64,000 nt of DNA, taken from contig NZ_CP063785.1 in the NCBI RefSeq assembly GCF_025860405.1, forward strand, positions 3,968,001 to 4,032,000, in the 5' to 3' direction. The translations under genes were made by a program, and so were the position numbers. The notes beneath the pieces are model-generated. The model was not told the origin of the DNA. It did no database searches and worked only from the letters and a program-made list of their open reading frames with translations. Source of the DNA: Tolypothrix sp. PCC 7712. GTDB lineage: Bacteria > Cyanobacteriota > Cyanobacteriia > Cyanobacteriales > Nostocaceae. Every line of letters begins with the position of its first letter. Position 1 is the first letter of the stretch. This document shows, piece by piece, positions 43,880-54,400 of the stretch.

Positions 43880-46090
43880 TTATTGAAATTTTTCCGACAA
43901 AATTGTATAAGCTTCATTAACTAGCCGCATTTTATCTTGAGCTTGTTTTTGTAATTGTGGCTGATTAACAAATAAATCAGGATGCCATTTTTTCACTAAA
44001 TTTTTGTAAGCTTGTTTTACCTCCACAAATGAAACACCAGCTTGCAATCCTAAAACTGAATATGCACGAGTAATTTTGTCTTTTTCCGCTTGAGTTTTAG
44101 GCTGCTGATATGTATAGTTATTTTGATTTGTATTGCTTTGTTTGTTAGCTTGATAACCCGGAGAACGCATTTCTGCTTTCATCCGCGCTATTTCTTCATC
44201 TAGTTCCCAATTGCGGAATTTTGCTTCCACTTCGGCTGGATTGGGAGATGGTGAAGCCTTGGGTGGGGGAGGAGTATTAACGCGGTGAGTAGAAGTGCGA
44301 TATGTAGAGGATGCAGAACTATTCGCTTTCTCTTCTACTTTTGTGTAAGTCCTTTGTTCTGGTTCTGCTGGTGGGGTATATGGCGTATATTTTGGTATTT
44401 CTCGATAAGGTTGATAATTAGTAGATATCTTAGCTTTATTTAACTCTTGCCATAATTGATTAAAATTATTTTGTAACTGCTGCAAATTTTGCCGCTTATG
44501 AGCAATTTCCAGTGGTTCTTGGCTACCTACAAATCGGATTACTTTTTTAGCTTTTGCTTCATATTCAGCTAAGATTGCTAATCCTTGATGACTCAATTGA
44601 GTGAAATAATCTTCAGTTGCATTTATGCAAATTTGAGCAACTTGCTGATGATAGGATTCCTTCGCTGATTTGTCGTCAGCATCTTGAATATTTTTATTTA
44701 ATAAATAAGAAATACTTCCTAAGACAGCCGCACCTACAGGCCCACCTAATAACCAGCCAATACCACTACCAACTGCTACTGTACCGGTTTCACTTAAATC
44801 ATTGCTATTGTTTGGCTTAGGAGGTAGATTAATTTGGGGTTCGCTGGGTAAGGGAATTAATAAATCTTCTGGTCTTTCTTCTTGAAAAAATTCGTAAGCT
44901 TGATATAGCCATTTCATTATCGAGCGTTGTAACTCTGTTAAGTCTTTTTTTAATATATCTGTTTGCCAAGTTTTAAACTTATTTTCAGCAATTGCTACTG
45001 TGGCATCAGTTTGATATTTTTTTAGTAATGAGTCTAAATTTAGCCAAGTTCGTAAATTATCAATACTCTTATTTAAACCTTGCTGAATAAGATTTGCAGC
45101 TTTTTGTTTAATTGCAATTTTTGCAGTTTGTTTGTCATCAAAAGAGCTAACTTCGCTAAGAAGGGGGTCAATTTTAGCTTTTAAATTTAATTGAATTTGA
45201 GATGCGATCGCCTGTACTTTGGGTAAGCGTACAGTACCGCGATTTTGTTGTAAAATACCCACAATATTTTGCAACGCTGCTTCAAAGGTAGTTAAGCCAC
45301 TACTAGTAGCTAGAGCCACATCTCCTTTTAATCTAGCTCTTAACGCTGGTAAAGCATCCACACGATATAAATTACTAAACCCTGGCGGTAATTCGGCGCG
45401 AAAACTTTCTGCAACAAACAGCAGACGATTTTGCACTTGTTGCTGCTCATCTGGTTCGAGTAAGTTAATAAAATTAGCAACGAAAATAACGGTTTTAATA
45501 CCCCGATCTAATAGCCAATCGCGCAGATTTTCGCGTTCGCCTAAAGTCATTAACTTACGCGCATCAAGTAATTGTATAACTAAATCTGTAGTCAGCAGGC
45601 GATCGCGGACTAAATTATCTTGGGCTTCTCTGTCATTTGTACCGGGTAAATCTAGTAATTCTATACCTCTTGCTAAAAAAGGATGAGGACAAAAAATTTC
45701 TACAGATGCTACATCTTGGCGCATCTGTCTGTTACCATCCAAAATGGCAAACTGCTGCAAAATTTCTGTACCATCACGCTCAATTTCAGTACCATCTTTT
45801 AAGATGATGCGCGTTTGTAAATCAGCCCCATATTTGACGCTAATTGCTGCGCCAGTAGTGGGAATTAAATCTATCGGTAAAGTGCGATTTCCTAATATGG
45901 CATTGAGCAGCGTAGATTTACCATGATTAAAAGGGCCAAATACTGCAATCTGAAAGTTAGGATTAGCTAAATAATTAGAAATCGCAGTTATATCTTGATG
46001 CAGTTGTGATTTACTATCTAAACCTATTAATGTAGATGCAGATTTTAATGAATTGATTAGCTCTTTATAATCTTGGTATTGTGGTTGCAT
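43880..46090 (-). CDS. Dynamin-like GTPase with C-terminal J domain
   Basis: Large GTPase (736 aa). G1 motif GPFNHGKSTLLNA (52-64), a G2 Thr in LIPTTGAAIS, G3 DLPGTND (147-153). A coiled/helical middle is followed by a Gly-rich hydrophobic pair (VAVGSGIGWLLGGPVGAAVLGSISYLL), a likely membrane-inserting paddle, and a Pro/Ser-rich linker. Residues 677-736 form a J domain (YSVLGLQAGVSFVEVKQAYK) with the Hsp70-stimulating HPD at 703-705. It lies 90 nt downstream of the BDLP-type gene and probably works with it in membrane remodelling, the J domain recruiting a DnaK. The partnership is inference. Confidence 0.88.
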   Translation of the reverse strand: MQPQYQDYKELINSLKSASTLIGLDSKSQLHQDITAISNYLANPNFQIAVFGPFNHGKSTLLNAILGNRTLPIDLIPTTGAAISVKYGADLQTRIILKDGTEIERDGTEILQQFAILDGNRQMRQDVASVEIFCPHPFLARGIELLDLPGTNDREAQDNLVRDRLLTTDLVIQLLDARKLMTLGERENLRDWLLDRGIKTVIFVANFINLLEPDEQQQVQNRLLFVAESFRAELPPGFSNLYRVDALPALRARLKGDVALATSSGLTTFEAALQNIVGILQQNRGTVRLPKVQAIASQIQLNLKAKIDPLLSEVSSFDDKQTAKIAIKQKAANLIQQGLNKSIDNLRTWLNLDSLLKKYQTDATVAIAENKFKTWQTDILKKDLTELQRSIMKWLYQAYEFFQEERPEDLLIPLPSEPQINLPPKPNNSNDLSETGTVAVGSGIGWLLGGPVGAAVLGSISYLLNKNIQDADDKSAKESYHQQVAQICINATEDYFTQLSHQGLAILAEYEAKAKKVIRFVGSQEPLEIAHKRQNLQQLQNNFNQLWQELNKAKISTNYQPYREIPKYTPYTPPAEPEQRTYTKVEEKANSSASSTYRTSTHRVNTPPPPKASPSPNPAEVEAKFRNWELDEEIARMKAEMRSPGYQANKQSNTNQNNYTYQQPKTQAEKDKITRAYSVLGLQAGVSFVEVKQAYKNLVKKWHPDLFVNQPQLQKQAQDKMRLVNEAYTILSEKFQ

Positions 46091-46116
46091 ATTTGCTCTC
46101 TCGTTTCCTTGGATGT

Positions 46117-46149
46117 AGATACCCGAATTCTGAAAGAATTCGGGTATCT
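46117..46149. repeat. Hairpin AGATACCCGA/TCGGGTATCT between the dynamin genes
   Basis: Perfect 14-bp stem AGATACCCGAATTC/GAATTCGGGTATCT with loop TGAAA, in the 90-nt spacer of the two-gene unit. The same outer arms and the trailing GGGCA occur in the hairpin at 63797-63829, so this is a dispersed repeat, though here it could attenuate read-through into the second gene. Confidence 0.6.
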
Positions 46150-46180
46150 GGGCAATAAATTCAAAGCAGAGGAAATTATC

Positions 46181-48262
46181 TCAGCTGTAATAAGCTAATA
46201 AGTTGCTGTAAGTTGCTTCAATCTTTTGCAGTTCTTTTATTACTGCTTCCTGCAAATTCTTTAACCGCTTTAATTCACTTTCACGATTTATTTCCTGTGA
46301 GGCTTTTTGCTTCAGCAAATTATCTAATTCTGCTTTACGAGATGTGATATCTTCATTAATCCGCTTAGTAACCTCTCTTTCGTAAGAGTCAAAACATTCT
46401 TTTACTGCATCATATACAGTTTTAGATTGTTCGTTGGCTACTTGTGGAAGATGTTTCACTAATTCTTTTTTGGCAGTTTTGACTAATTCTTTACGTGCTT
46501 GATCTGCTTGTAAAACGCCTATTCCTAAGCCTAGTAATGCAAATCCAATAGGGCCGAGAAAAATCCCTGTAACTGCCGAAATTATGCCGCCAATGCCAAT
46601 TACAGTGAAGTAATTCAATAAAATATTTTTCCAATCAAACCCTGCACCAGCTAAAGCTACACCCGCAAAATTTCCTTGTGATAAGGATAATAATCCTATC
46701 GCCCATTTTGCCCAACCCGGAGATGTATCATCTTCTGGCGTACCTGTGGAATGAACTTTTACTTGTTGTCCAGTTAATTTTTCGGTAATTTTATCTGTGA
46801 CTTGGCTATAGGATGCGCCATACTGTGCAGCACTACGAGAAAGTTCTCTAAATGCTGCATTAATATCTTTTTCCGCTGTTAAAGTCCAAGCAGAGAATTT
46901 ATCAGTAATATATTGTTCAAAGGCTTTTTGCAGCGCCGCATTAAATGCTTCCCGTTTACCGCTACTGAGTAAGTCAAGCAAATTTAATTCTGGTTGATAG
47001 CGCAAGAAATCGGTTTCAAAGGTATTACCTAGATTTAAAACGTAGCTGCGAAAAGATTCTGAAATTGTTCTTGCTTGTGTATCTCTAGTATTGATAATTT
47101 CTTTTTGGAATTGATCGCCAATATTGGTTAGCTTCTTAAACTCTGGTTCTACAGAGTTAATTCTCTCCTTCAATTCATCAACATCTTTATCTAGCAAAGG
47201 TAAGCGTCTTTCGATAGCTTCGCGGGTGTGATTACAAGTTTGTCTCGCCAAAGTTCTGACTTGTCGTAATTCTGCGATCGCACGTTCTCTAGTGAGGAAA
47301 GTATTCAATGCTCCCATAAACTCTGGAAAGCCAGTTCCTTGTAAATCCGCTTGGGGATTCTTCAATCTTTTTCTCAGTGCTTGAATTGAGGAAAGCTCAA
47401 AAACTCGCTCATTATAAATATTCTGTCCATCTACATGACAATATTCTGCCAAATTCGCTTTAAATACTTGTCGTAATCTATTCTCGGCGGCGTTTAACTC
47501 TTCTGTATCATCAGGATCTATCAATGATTCCCGCACTTGATCCCAGGCGTTGACTAAGAAGAATACTGTTAAGCCTCGACCTTTAATATAATTTTCTAAG
47601 TACCGCCGTTCGCCTAAAGTACAAGGTTGTGATGCTCTCATCACAAATAAGATAGCATGACAATTATTGACATAACCTAAAGATAATTCGTTACGTGCTT
47701 CCGTATCATTTAATCCTGGACTATCAACAATTTCAATCCCCTTTTCTAATAGTGTTAAGGGATACTCAACTACAGCATGATCAACATCAGGAAATGCTTG
47801 TTTCTTCTCTTGTTCTAGTTTCTTGGCTTCAGCCGGGTCAATAGTATATTTATATTTAAAGCTTTGAAAATCTAATTCTTGGGGACTTTTCCCGTCATTA
47901 AAATGAATTGTAACCTTTTTCTCTGGGCCGTAGCGCAATACAGTTAAGACTGCTGTACAGGGATTAACATCACTGGGTAATAAATTTTCCCCAATTAAGG
48001 CATTGAGAAACGTACTTTTACCCCGTTTCATATCGCCTAAAACTAACAGACGAAATACACCTTGCTTGAGATTTTTGCTAGCTGCTGCAATATCTTCAAT
48101 ATCGCGTTCTAGGCTGAGTTTCCCTGAAGAAGATTCCCCAACTAATTCAGCTTGATTAATTGTATCTGCAAGTTTACTTAGACAATCAGCCATTTGCGAT
48201 CGCACTTGTGCAACCCGTTCTAAATCATTGATAAATTGATCAGTTGCAACTTGATTACTCAT
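46181..48262 (-). CDS. Bacterial dynamin-like protein (BDLP orthologue)
   Basis: Membrane-remodelling GTPase closely resembling the structurally studied Nostoc punctiforme BDLP. Started at MSNQVATDQF, it is 693 aa, the same length as NpBDLP, and the P-loop GDMKRGKS places the catalytic Lys at position 82 as in that protein; the Met three codons upstream is disfavoured. G3 is DSPGLND and G4 is in FFLVNAWDQVRE. The paddle region IGGIISAVTGIFLGPIGFALLGLGIGVL is present and the protein ends YSNLLAYYS. GTP-driven helical self-assembly on lipid tubes is known for NpBDLP; the cellular role is not. Confidence 0.95.
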   Translation of the reverse strand: MSNQVATDQFINDLERVAQVRSQMADCLSKLADTINQAELVGESSSGKLSLERDIEDIAAASKNLKQGVFRLLVLGDMKRGKSTFLNALIGENLLPSDVNPCTAVLTVLRYGPEKKVTIHFNDGKSPQELDFQSFKYKYTIDPAEAKKLEQEKKQAFPDVDHAVVEYPLTLLEKGIEIVDSPGLNDTEARNELSLGYVNNCHAILFVMRASQPCTLGERRYLENYIKGRGLTVFFLVNAWDQVRESLIDPDDTEELNAAENRLRQVFKANLAEYCHVDGQNIYNERVFELSSIQALRKRLKNPQADLQGTGFPEFMGALNTFLTRERAIAELRQVRTLARQTCNHTREAIERRLPLLDKDVDELKERINSVEPEFKKLTNIGDQFQKEIINTRDTQARTISESFRSYVLNLGNTFETDFLRYQPELNLLDLLSSGKREAFNAALQKAFEQYITDKFSAWTLTAEKDINAAFRELSRSAAQYGASYSQVTDKITEKLTGQQVKVHSTGTPEDDTSPGWAKWAIGLLSLSQGNFAGVALAGAGFDWKNILLNYFTVIGIGGIISAVTGIFLGPIGFALLGLGIGVLQADQARKELVKTAKKELVKHLPQVANEQSKTVYDAVKECFDSYEREVTKRINEDITSRKAELDNLLKQKASQEINRESELKRLKNLQEAVIKELQKIEATYSNLLAYYS

Positions 48263-48407
48263 CAGATTCATACCCTAATTAAGGTTGATTTTTAGAAGAT
48301 TCCAGAAACAGCTTGTAAGCTAGCCATACCAGCGCCGCTGCTCGGAAGTCAAAAGGAGCCAGTGCGTTGCGGGGGTTCCCCCCGTTGTAGCAACTGGCGT
48401 TCAAAAG

Positions 48408-48683
48408 TCAAAAGAAAAGACTTATATCTTTTGCACCATTGGGAATGGTATGTTTATTTACGCCGTAGTGTACTAGTGCAGCACCCAGCATGATATTTTT
48501 CAACAACGGCTGAGATAGCTTTTCCGGCTGATGCTTAACAGTTTTATAAACAGGTGGATTAATTTCTGCTTCCATTTCCCGGAGTTTTAATTCTACTTCT
48601 CGTTGTCGAATTTCACGTTCGCGCTGTTCCAGTTCTTGATTGCGTTCTGCGCTTCTCTGCTGCGCTTCGCTATCGCTTTCCAT
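48408..48683 (-). CDS. Small charged coiled-coil hypothetical protein
   Basis: 91 aa, not recognised. Residues 5-42 are almost entirely Glu/Gln/Arg (SAERNQELEQREREIRQREV) with heptad spacing, predicting a coiled coil. The C-terminal part (QPLLKNIMLGAALVHYGVNK) is mildly hydrophobic. It lies upstream of the dynamin pair on the same strand, about 145 nt away; a link with them is only suggested by position. The gap 48684-48954 downstream of its start side holds a GGGGACT array (48793-48838) and the cysK promoter region. Confidence 0.6.
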   Translation of the reverse strand: MESDSEAQQRSAERNQELEQREREIRQREVELKLREMEAEINPPVYKTVKHQPEKLSQPLLKNIMLGAALVHYGVNKHTIPNGAKDISLFF

Positions 48684-48954
48684 TACTGTCCACTCCGTTT
48701 AGGACAATGACATGATTTAAGTAATCATGACATATAAATGTATTTTATTTTACTAAAATTTATAAAGCCTCAGTATAATCGCTACTTTACTGGGGATTGG
48801 GGATTAGGGACTGGGGACTAGGGATTGGGGACTGGGAAAATTGTCAATTAGAATTGCAAGCTAAAATTAGATATGGAAGGCTTAAAAAAACTATAAATAC
48901 TGCCGCCAGTATACGCCAAAATTTTTATAGAAAATAATTTAGGTACGGTCAAAT

Positions 48955-49929
48955 ATGGATGTCAAACATGGCTTCGTAGGCACAGTTGGTAACACACCTC
49001 TGATTCGCCTCAACAGCTTTAGTGAAGAAACAGGGTGCGAAATTTTAGCTAAAGCCGAATTTCTCAATCCTGGTGGTTCCGTTAAAGACCGAGCTGCACT
49101 GTATATTATTGAAGACGCAGAAAAGAAAGGTTTACTCAAGCCTGGTGGTACAGTAGTTGAAGGTACGGCTGGTAATACTGGCATTGGCTTGGCGCATATT
49201 TGCAATGCCAAAGGTTACAAATGCCTCATTATTATTCCTGATACCCAATCCCAAGAAAAGATAGACGCACTTACAACACTAGGTGCAGAAGTTCGTCCGG
49301 TTCCTGCTGTTCCCTACAAAGACCCCAACAACTACGTTAAGCTTTCAGGCAGAATTGCGGCGGAGTTAGACAACGCGATTTGGGCAAACCAATTTGATAA
49401 TTTAGCCAACCGCAATTCCCATTATGAAACCACAGGCCCAGAAATTTGGGCACAAACAGATGGTAAAGTTGACGGCTGGGTAGCTGCTACTGGTACTGGT
49501 GGGACATTTGCTGGTGTCGCACTTTACCTAAAAGAAAAGAATCCAGCTGTTAAATGCGTTGTTGCTGACCCCCTTGGTAGCGGACTTTACAGCTATATTA
49601 AAACAGGTGAAATCAAGATGGAAGGTAATTCCATCACCGAAGGTATTGGTAACAGTCGCATCACCGCCAATATGGAAGGCGCACCCGCCGATGATGCAAT
49701 CCAGATAGATGACCCAGAAGCTTTGCGAGTAGTTTACCAACTGCTGAGAAAAGATGGTTTGTTAATGGGTGGTTCCACAGGGATTAATGTAGCTGCGGCT
49801 GTTGCATTAGCCAAGCAGTTAGGCCCAGGACACACCATCGTCACCATTCTCTGTGACAGCGGTTCTCGCTATCAGTCCCGCATATTCAACCGCGAATGGC
49901 TTGCCTCTAAAGGACTTTCCGTAGATTAG
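48955..49929 (+). CDS. cysK: Cysteine synthase A
   Basis: O-acetylserine sulfhydrylase (324 aa), PLP-dependent, makes cysteine from O-acetylserine and sulfide in the cytoplasm. PLP lysine in FLNPGGSVKDRAA (Lys44), phosphate/substrate loop EGTAGNTGIG, the Gly-rich GTGGTFAG loop, and the C-terminal LCDSGSRYQSRIFN. The family-wide NPGGSVKDR and the full length support function. The longer 'TAGNTG' rather than 'TSGNTG' loop is common in cyanobacterial members. Monocistronic by appearance. Confidence 0.94.
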   Translation: MDVKHGFVGTVGNTPLIRLNSFSEETGCEILAKAEFLNPGGSVKDRAALYIIEDAEKKGLLKPGGTVVEGTAGNTGIGLAHICNAKGYKCLIIIPDTQSQEKIDALTTLGAEVRPVPAVPYKDPNNYVKLSGRIAAELDNAIWANQFDNLANRNSHYETTGPEIWAQTDGKVDGWVAATGTGGTFAGVALYLKEKNPAVKCVVADPLGSGLYSYIKTGEIKMEGNSITEGIGNSRITANMEGAPADDAIQIDDPEALRVVYQLLRKDGLLMGGSTGINVAAAVALAKQLGPGHTIVTILCDSGSRYQSRIFNREWLASKGLSVD

Positions 49930-50016
49930 TTAAAAATTGTAGAGACGCGATTCATCGCGTCTGTTGGAGAGATGCGATTCATTGCGTCTGTACAAGAGTC
50001 AAAAATAATTAATTTC

Positions 50017-50103
50017 CCCATCCCCAATCCCCATCCCCAATCCCCATTACCCCTTATCCCCAGAGGGGGCCCCGAGTTCCCCAGTCCCCAGTCCCCAATC
50101 CCC
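50017..50103. repeat. STRR array with one GGGGCCCC-type unit abutting a start codon
   Basis: CCCCAAT/CCCCATC units, one long conserved unit (50044-50085, reverse orientation), then CCCCAGT and CCCCAAT units ending at the ferredoxin-like gene's ATG at 50104. Confidence 0.85.
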
Positions 50104-50433
50104 ATGTCAAACACTACTCAGCCACAGTTCCCCACAATAAATCCTGCTGCTGTGCCAAAATGCGTGCGGGTGTGTCAAAACCGCACTTGTAAAAAACAAG
50201 GCGCAGCAGATGTGTTAGCGGCTTTTACTGCTTTACCCGTTCCCGGTGTCATCGTTACATCTAGCAGCTGTTTGGGACAATGTGGTAGCGGGCCGATGGT
50301 ACTGGTATTACCTGAGATGATCTGGTATAGCCGAGTTCAACCAAGCGAAGTACCTCTATTGGTAGAACAACACTTAATAGGTGATCAAAGAGTCAAGCAG
50401 ATGCTTTATTATCGGTTTCATCCCCAAGGATAA
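50104..50433 (+). CDS. (2Fe-2S) ferredoxin domain protein, thioredoxin-like
   Basis: 109-aa soluble protein of the thioredoxin-like [2Fe-2S] ferredoxin group. Cys24 and Cys29 (VCQNRTCKKQG) and Cys56 and Cys60 (SSCLGQCGSGP) give the usual four cluster ligands; Cys20 is extra. The start is ATG 50104, because upstream in-frame codons come from an STRR array; no Shine-Dalgarno is visible. It likely carries electrons, but the partner is unknown. Confidence 0.85.
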   Translation: MSNTTQPQFPTINPAAVPKCVRVCQNRTCKKQGAADVLAAFTALPVPGVIVTSSSCLGQCGSGPMVLVLPEMIWYSRVQPSEVPLLVEQHLIGDQRVKQMLYYRFHPQG

Positions 50434-50488
50434 ACCTGTTTTAAAAATATCAAGTCTGCACTCTTTGTTGACTGAAGTGAGGAAGCCA

Positions 50489-51313
50489 ATGAACATTCAA
50501 CAGCTACGTCAATCATTGAAAATGAAGTGGCTGAGTTATTATCAACAAAACCGGCCCTGGTTAGTAAAAATGCGGATTTGGGCTACTTATGATGGTCTGC
50601 GCCGACCTTCATCTGGTTTTATGTTGGCTACTCTGTCTGTTTTAGAACCTGAGTTTGATCAAATACTTGGTTTTATTATGGAACTCAATAATAACCCTGA
50701 TCAAATAATTAGGGCATTGGGTTTGAACTTCAATCCTGACGAAGAGTTAGATTTAATTAATCAAGATGATTATATTGTTTCTGACCAATTTTCTGCCGAG
50801 CCTTTAGAAGCAATTCAGGATAAATTAGAGCCTGTATTATTAGTTACCGATAATTTAGCAGTCACTTCCCAATCTCCTACAAGAATATTAAATTCCGAAC
50901 CGTTCCTGAGCGATCGCACCCCCACAAAAATTGCTGTACCATCTTTTACGGTAACTAATAGCGTAGTTCGCCAACCGGAATCATCATTTGCAGTGGCTAC
51001 GGCGGTGAGTCGAGAGTCTGCTGCTACAACGCTGCTGGCGGAAAAACCCACAGATGAGATTTTACCAGCACAGCAAATAGAGCCGCTAGCCCAGCCTACT
51101 GAAGTATCTGTCAATGAAAAAACACTGCAATCTCTTGGTCTCAATATTCAGCGTCCTAGCAATGGTAAATCCCTGAAGGTGCAATTACCACCCATACCCA
51201 AGAAAGTCAAACTTTCACATATTAGTAATGCTACTACTGTATCTTCTTGGGTGGATGAATTCTGTCAAGGTGCTGATTGGAACCCAGAGGAAGCTATTTT
51301 CATCCACTTTTGA
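50489..51313 (+). CDS. DUF5331-like hypothetical protein
   Basis: 274 aa. I start at ATG 50489 (Shine-Dalgarno GAGGAAG); the longer upstream frame overlaps the ferredoxin-like gene. The N-terminus NIQQLRQSLKMKWLSYYQQNRPWLVKMRIW and the PSSGFMLATLSVLEPEFDQ segment resemble the cyanobacterial DUF5331 domain. The middle (about 110-240) is a low-complexity Ser/Thr/Pro/Val linker, and a short conserved C-terminus (ATTVSSWVDEFCQGADW) ends it. Function unknown. Tight spacing suggests co-transcription with the ferredoxin-like gene. Confidence 0.75.
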   Translation: MNIQQLRQSLKMKWLSYYQQNRPWLVKMRIWATYDGLRRPSSGFMLATLSVLEPEFDQILGFIMELNNNPDQIIRALGLNFNPDEELDLINQDDYIVSDQFSAEPLEAIQDKLEPVLLVTDNLAVTSQSPTRILNSEPFLSDRTPTKIAVPSFTVTNSVVRQPESSFAVATAVSRESAATTLLAEKPTDEILPAQQIEPLAQPTEVSVNEKTLQSLGLNIQRPSNGKSLKVQLPPIPKKVKLSHISNATTVSSWVDEFCQGADWNPEEAIFIHF

Positions 51314-51499
51314 GGGAGTGGCTTTCACTTCTAATTTGCAGAAATATGGGCAAGAATGGGCTCGGTGGCAATACTACTCGGTTAAGGGTTTTGAACTCAA
51401 AATTGGTTTTGGGGAAAAGGTTAAAGGTTTTTTCTTTCCCTTGAACCATTCCCCTTTTTCACTTTCACCGACAAGTATTGGGCTTGGTTGCTGATGAAT

Positions 51500-54400
51500 T
51501 TACCAATATTGTGGATCGGGATTCAAAGGCAAACTTATTTCATTGTTAGCAGGCTGTTTGGGGATTAAGTATTTGCCAAACTGAGCATAGAGCGCAGGAA
51601 TCACGAGCAAAGTTAATGCTGTAGAGGTAAATAAACCGCCCAACACGACAATTGCCAATGGTTGCAAAATTTCATTTCCGGCTCCTCTAGAGAGTACCAA
51701 GGGTAATGTTCCTAATGCTGAAGTCAGCGCCGTCATCAGGATGGCATCAATTCGTTCCAATGAACCTTTGATAATGACATCTTTAGGGTGCATTCCTTGA
51801 GCAAACTTGCTGTTGTAATTGTCAACTAGTAACAAACCATTACGGACAGCGACACCAAACAAGGTAATGAAGCCAACCAAGGAAGCAACTGAAATTACGC
51901 CACCTGTCAGCACAATAGAAACAATCCCACCCACTAGTGCTAGTGGCAGATTGAGCATGATAGCGATGGTAGCGGGAAGCGATTTTACCGAGAAGAACAT
52001 CAAAACTGCGATCGCAATCGCCGCCAAAAGGCTAAATACTAGTAGGTTGTTAGTTGCTCGTTGTTCCGATTCAAACTGTCCGCCGTACTGGATAAAGTAG
52101 CCATTAGGTAATTTGATTTTCTGTTGAATTTGGGATTGAATATCGCCAACGACACTGCCCAAATCGCGCTCGGCAACGTTCGCCGAAACCACAATCAGCC
52201 GGGATACATCTTCCCGATTCACTACATTGGCTCCCATACCATACTCTACTTTCGCAACCTCGCCTAACTGGATAGTTTTTCCTGTCGGCGTAGTGATGGG
52301 AATAGCGCGAATGGCATCTAAACTATTACGAGCTTTTTCGGTTACAGAAATAGAAATATCAATGAGTTGCTGATTTTCTGCTACTTGCGACACCACAAGA
52401 CCATTTAAAGCAGTTTCCACAACTTCTGACAACTGCTCCATATTCAATCCATAGGTAGCTGCTGCCGCCCGATCATAATGAATTTGTACCTGACGAATTG
52501 GTAGTTGGGGTTCTAGTTGCAAGTCTACAATTCCTGCAATCGGCTGTATCACATCTCGTACTTGTTCGCCAATTTTCCGTAGTTCAATTAAATCTGGGCC
52601 AAAGATTTTCACTGCGATCGCACTTCTGACTCCAGATAGCACTTCATCCATGCGGTGAGAAATAAATCCACCAATGTTAGATGCCACACCAGGCAGTTTA
52701 TTAAACTCCTGCCGCAATTGTTTGATGCTGGCTTCCCGATTTTGCAACGCGCGATCGCTCAGTTCTACATCCACATGAGCCATGCTCACTCCCGCCCCGT
52801 CTGCATCTCCTGGCGCACGTCCGGCGCGGACTTGTACCCACTCATACAAAGGATTATCCTTGAGCGCATTGGAGAATGCCATCCCTGCTCGATTAGTCAT
52901 TTCTAGGGAAACACCAGGAAACAAAACCATTGAATTAACCATTGATTTTTCCTGAAATTCGGGAAGAAACACCCGTCCCAAGGAAGGAATAATTGCAAAA
53001 GCAGCAACTAAAGCTGCAAGTGCTACACCTAGAATGATTTGCGGTAATCGCAGCGACAGATTGAGTAGTGGACGATACAATCGCTCTGCCCAGCGCGAAG
53101 CGAATGTGTTCTCTTGAGGCAAGGTGCGATTTGCTAGAAGAATGGCACAGAGGGCAGGAGTTAAGGTCATTGCCACTATTAAAGAAGCTGCAATTGAGAG
53201 CAAATAAGCCAGCCCCATTGGTGCAAAAATCCGTCCTTCAACTCCGGTCAAGCTAAAAATTGGTGCAAAGACAACGATGATGATTACCGTTGAGAAAATT
53301 ACTGCCAACCGCACTTCTACAAAGGCATCAAAAATTACTTTCAACGGGTGCTTGGGCTGACTCTGAAGTTGATTGGTTCGCAGTCCACGATAGCAATTCT
53401 CCATATACACAATTGAATCATCGACAAACGCACCCAGCGCTACCACCAATCCACCCAGAGTCATAGTGTTGATACCTAAGCCAAAAGCTTTTAGTAACAT
53501 CACACCAATTAACAAAGATAAAGGAATCGCCGTTAGGGTAATCATCGCTGTTCGCCAGTTCATCAAAAACAGCAGCATGACTATTGACACAATGATGATG
53601 CCTTCGATTAAAGAGCCACCAACATTGTGGATGGCAATATCAATAAAATTAGCTTGGCGGAAGGTTTGTTTCACCTGCACATCGGCGGGAAACGTGGGTT
53701 GCAAAGATTTCACTACCGCTTCTACTGCTTTGGTGACGGTGGGAGTATCAACATCTGGCTGCTTGTTGATCATCATCACCACAGCAGGTTGTCCATTAAA
53801 GCTTGCATCCCCCCGCTTTGGTACCGCACCCGTTTGTACCTGCGCTACATCTTTGAGCAAAATCGGTTTACCATCTTGCACCTTTACCACAGATTGTTGC
53901 AAATCTGTAACTGATTTCACCTGCCCAATGCCGCGCACCAACATTTCTTGACCACCACCAATTAAAAAGCCACCAGGAGCATTAGAATTTGCGCCCTTGG
54001 CAGCATTGGTAACTTCGGTCAGGGATACATTGAGCGATCGCAATTTTTCTGGATCGACTAACACCTGTTCCTGTCGTTCATCCCCACCGTAAACGGTAAC
54101 TTGGGTGACTCCTGGCACAGATAAAATTTGGTTGCTAAGGGTGCTATCCACCAGACGGCGCAAATCCATCAGCGAGGTTTTCCCCTGCCCATTTACAGTA
54201 AAGGCATATTGTAAAATTGTGCCTAATGGTGATGCTAACGGTGAAATTTCCGGCGGATGCACCCCCTCCGGTAACTGATTGGTCACCTGTTGGAGTCGTT
54301 CTGTTACTGATTGCCGCGCTTTATAAATATCGGCATCCTGGTCAAATACCACCTGCACCATCGACAGCCCGACTTTGGAGGAAGAACGCACCGTAGTTAC

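Noticed and set aside
48300..48410. Possible RNA gene between dynamin and coiled-coil genes
   Set aside because: It is a GCCAGTGCGTTGCGGGG-type palindromic repeat also seen near 4480; no RNA family recognised.
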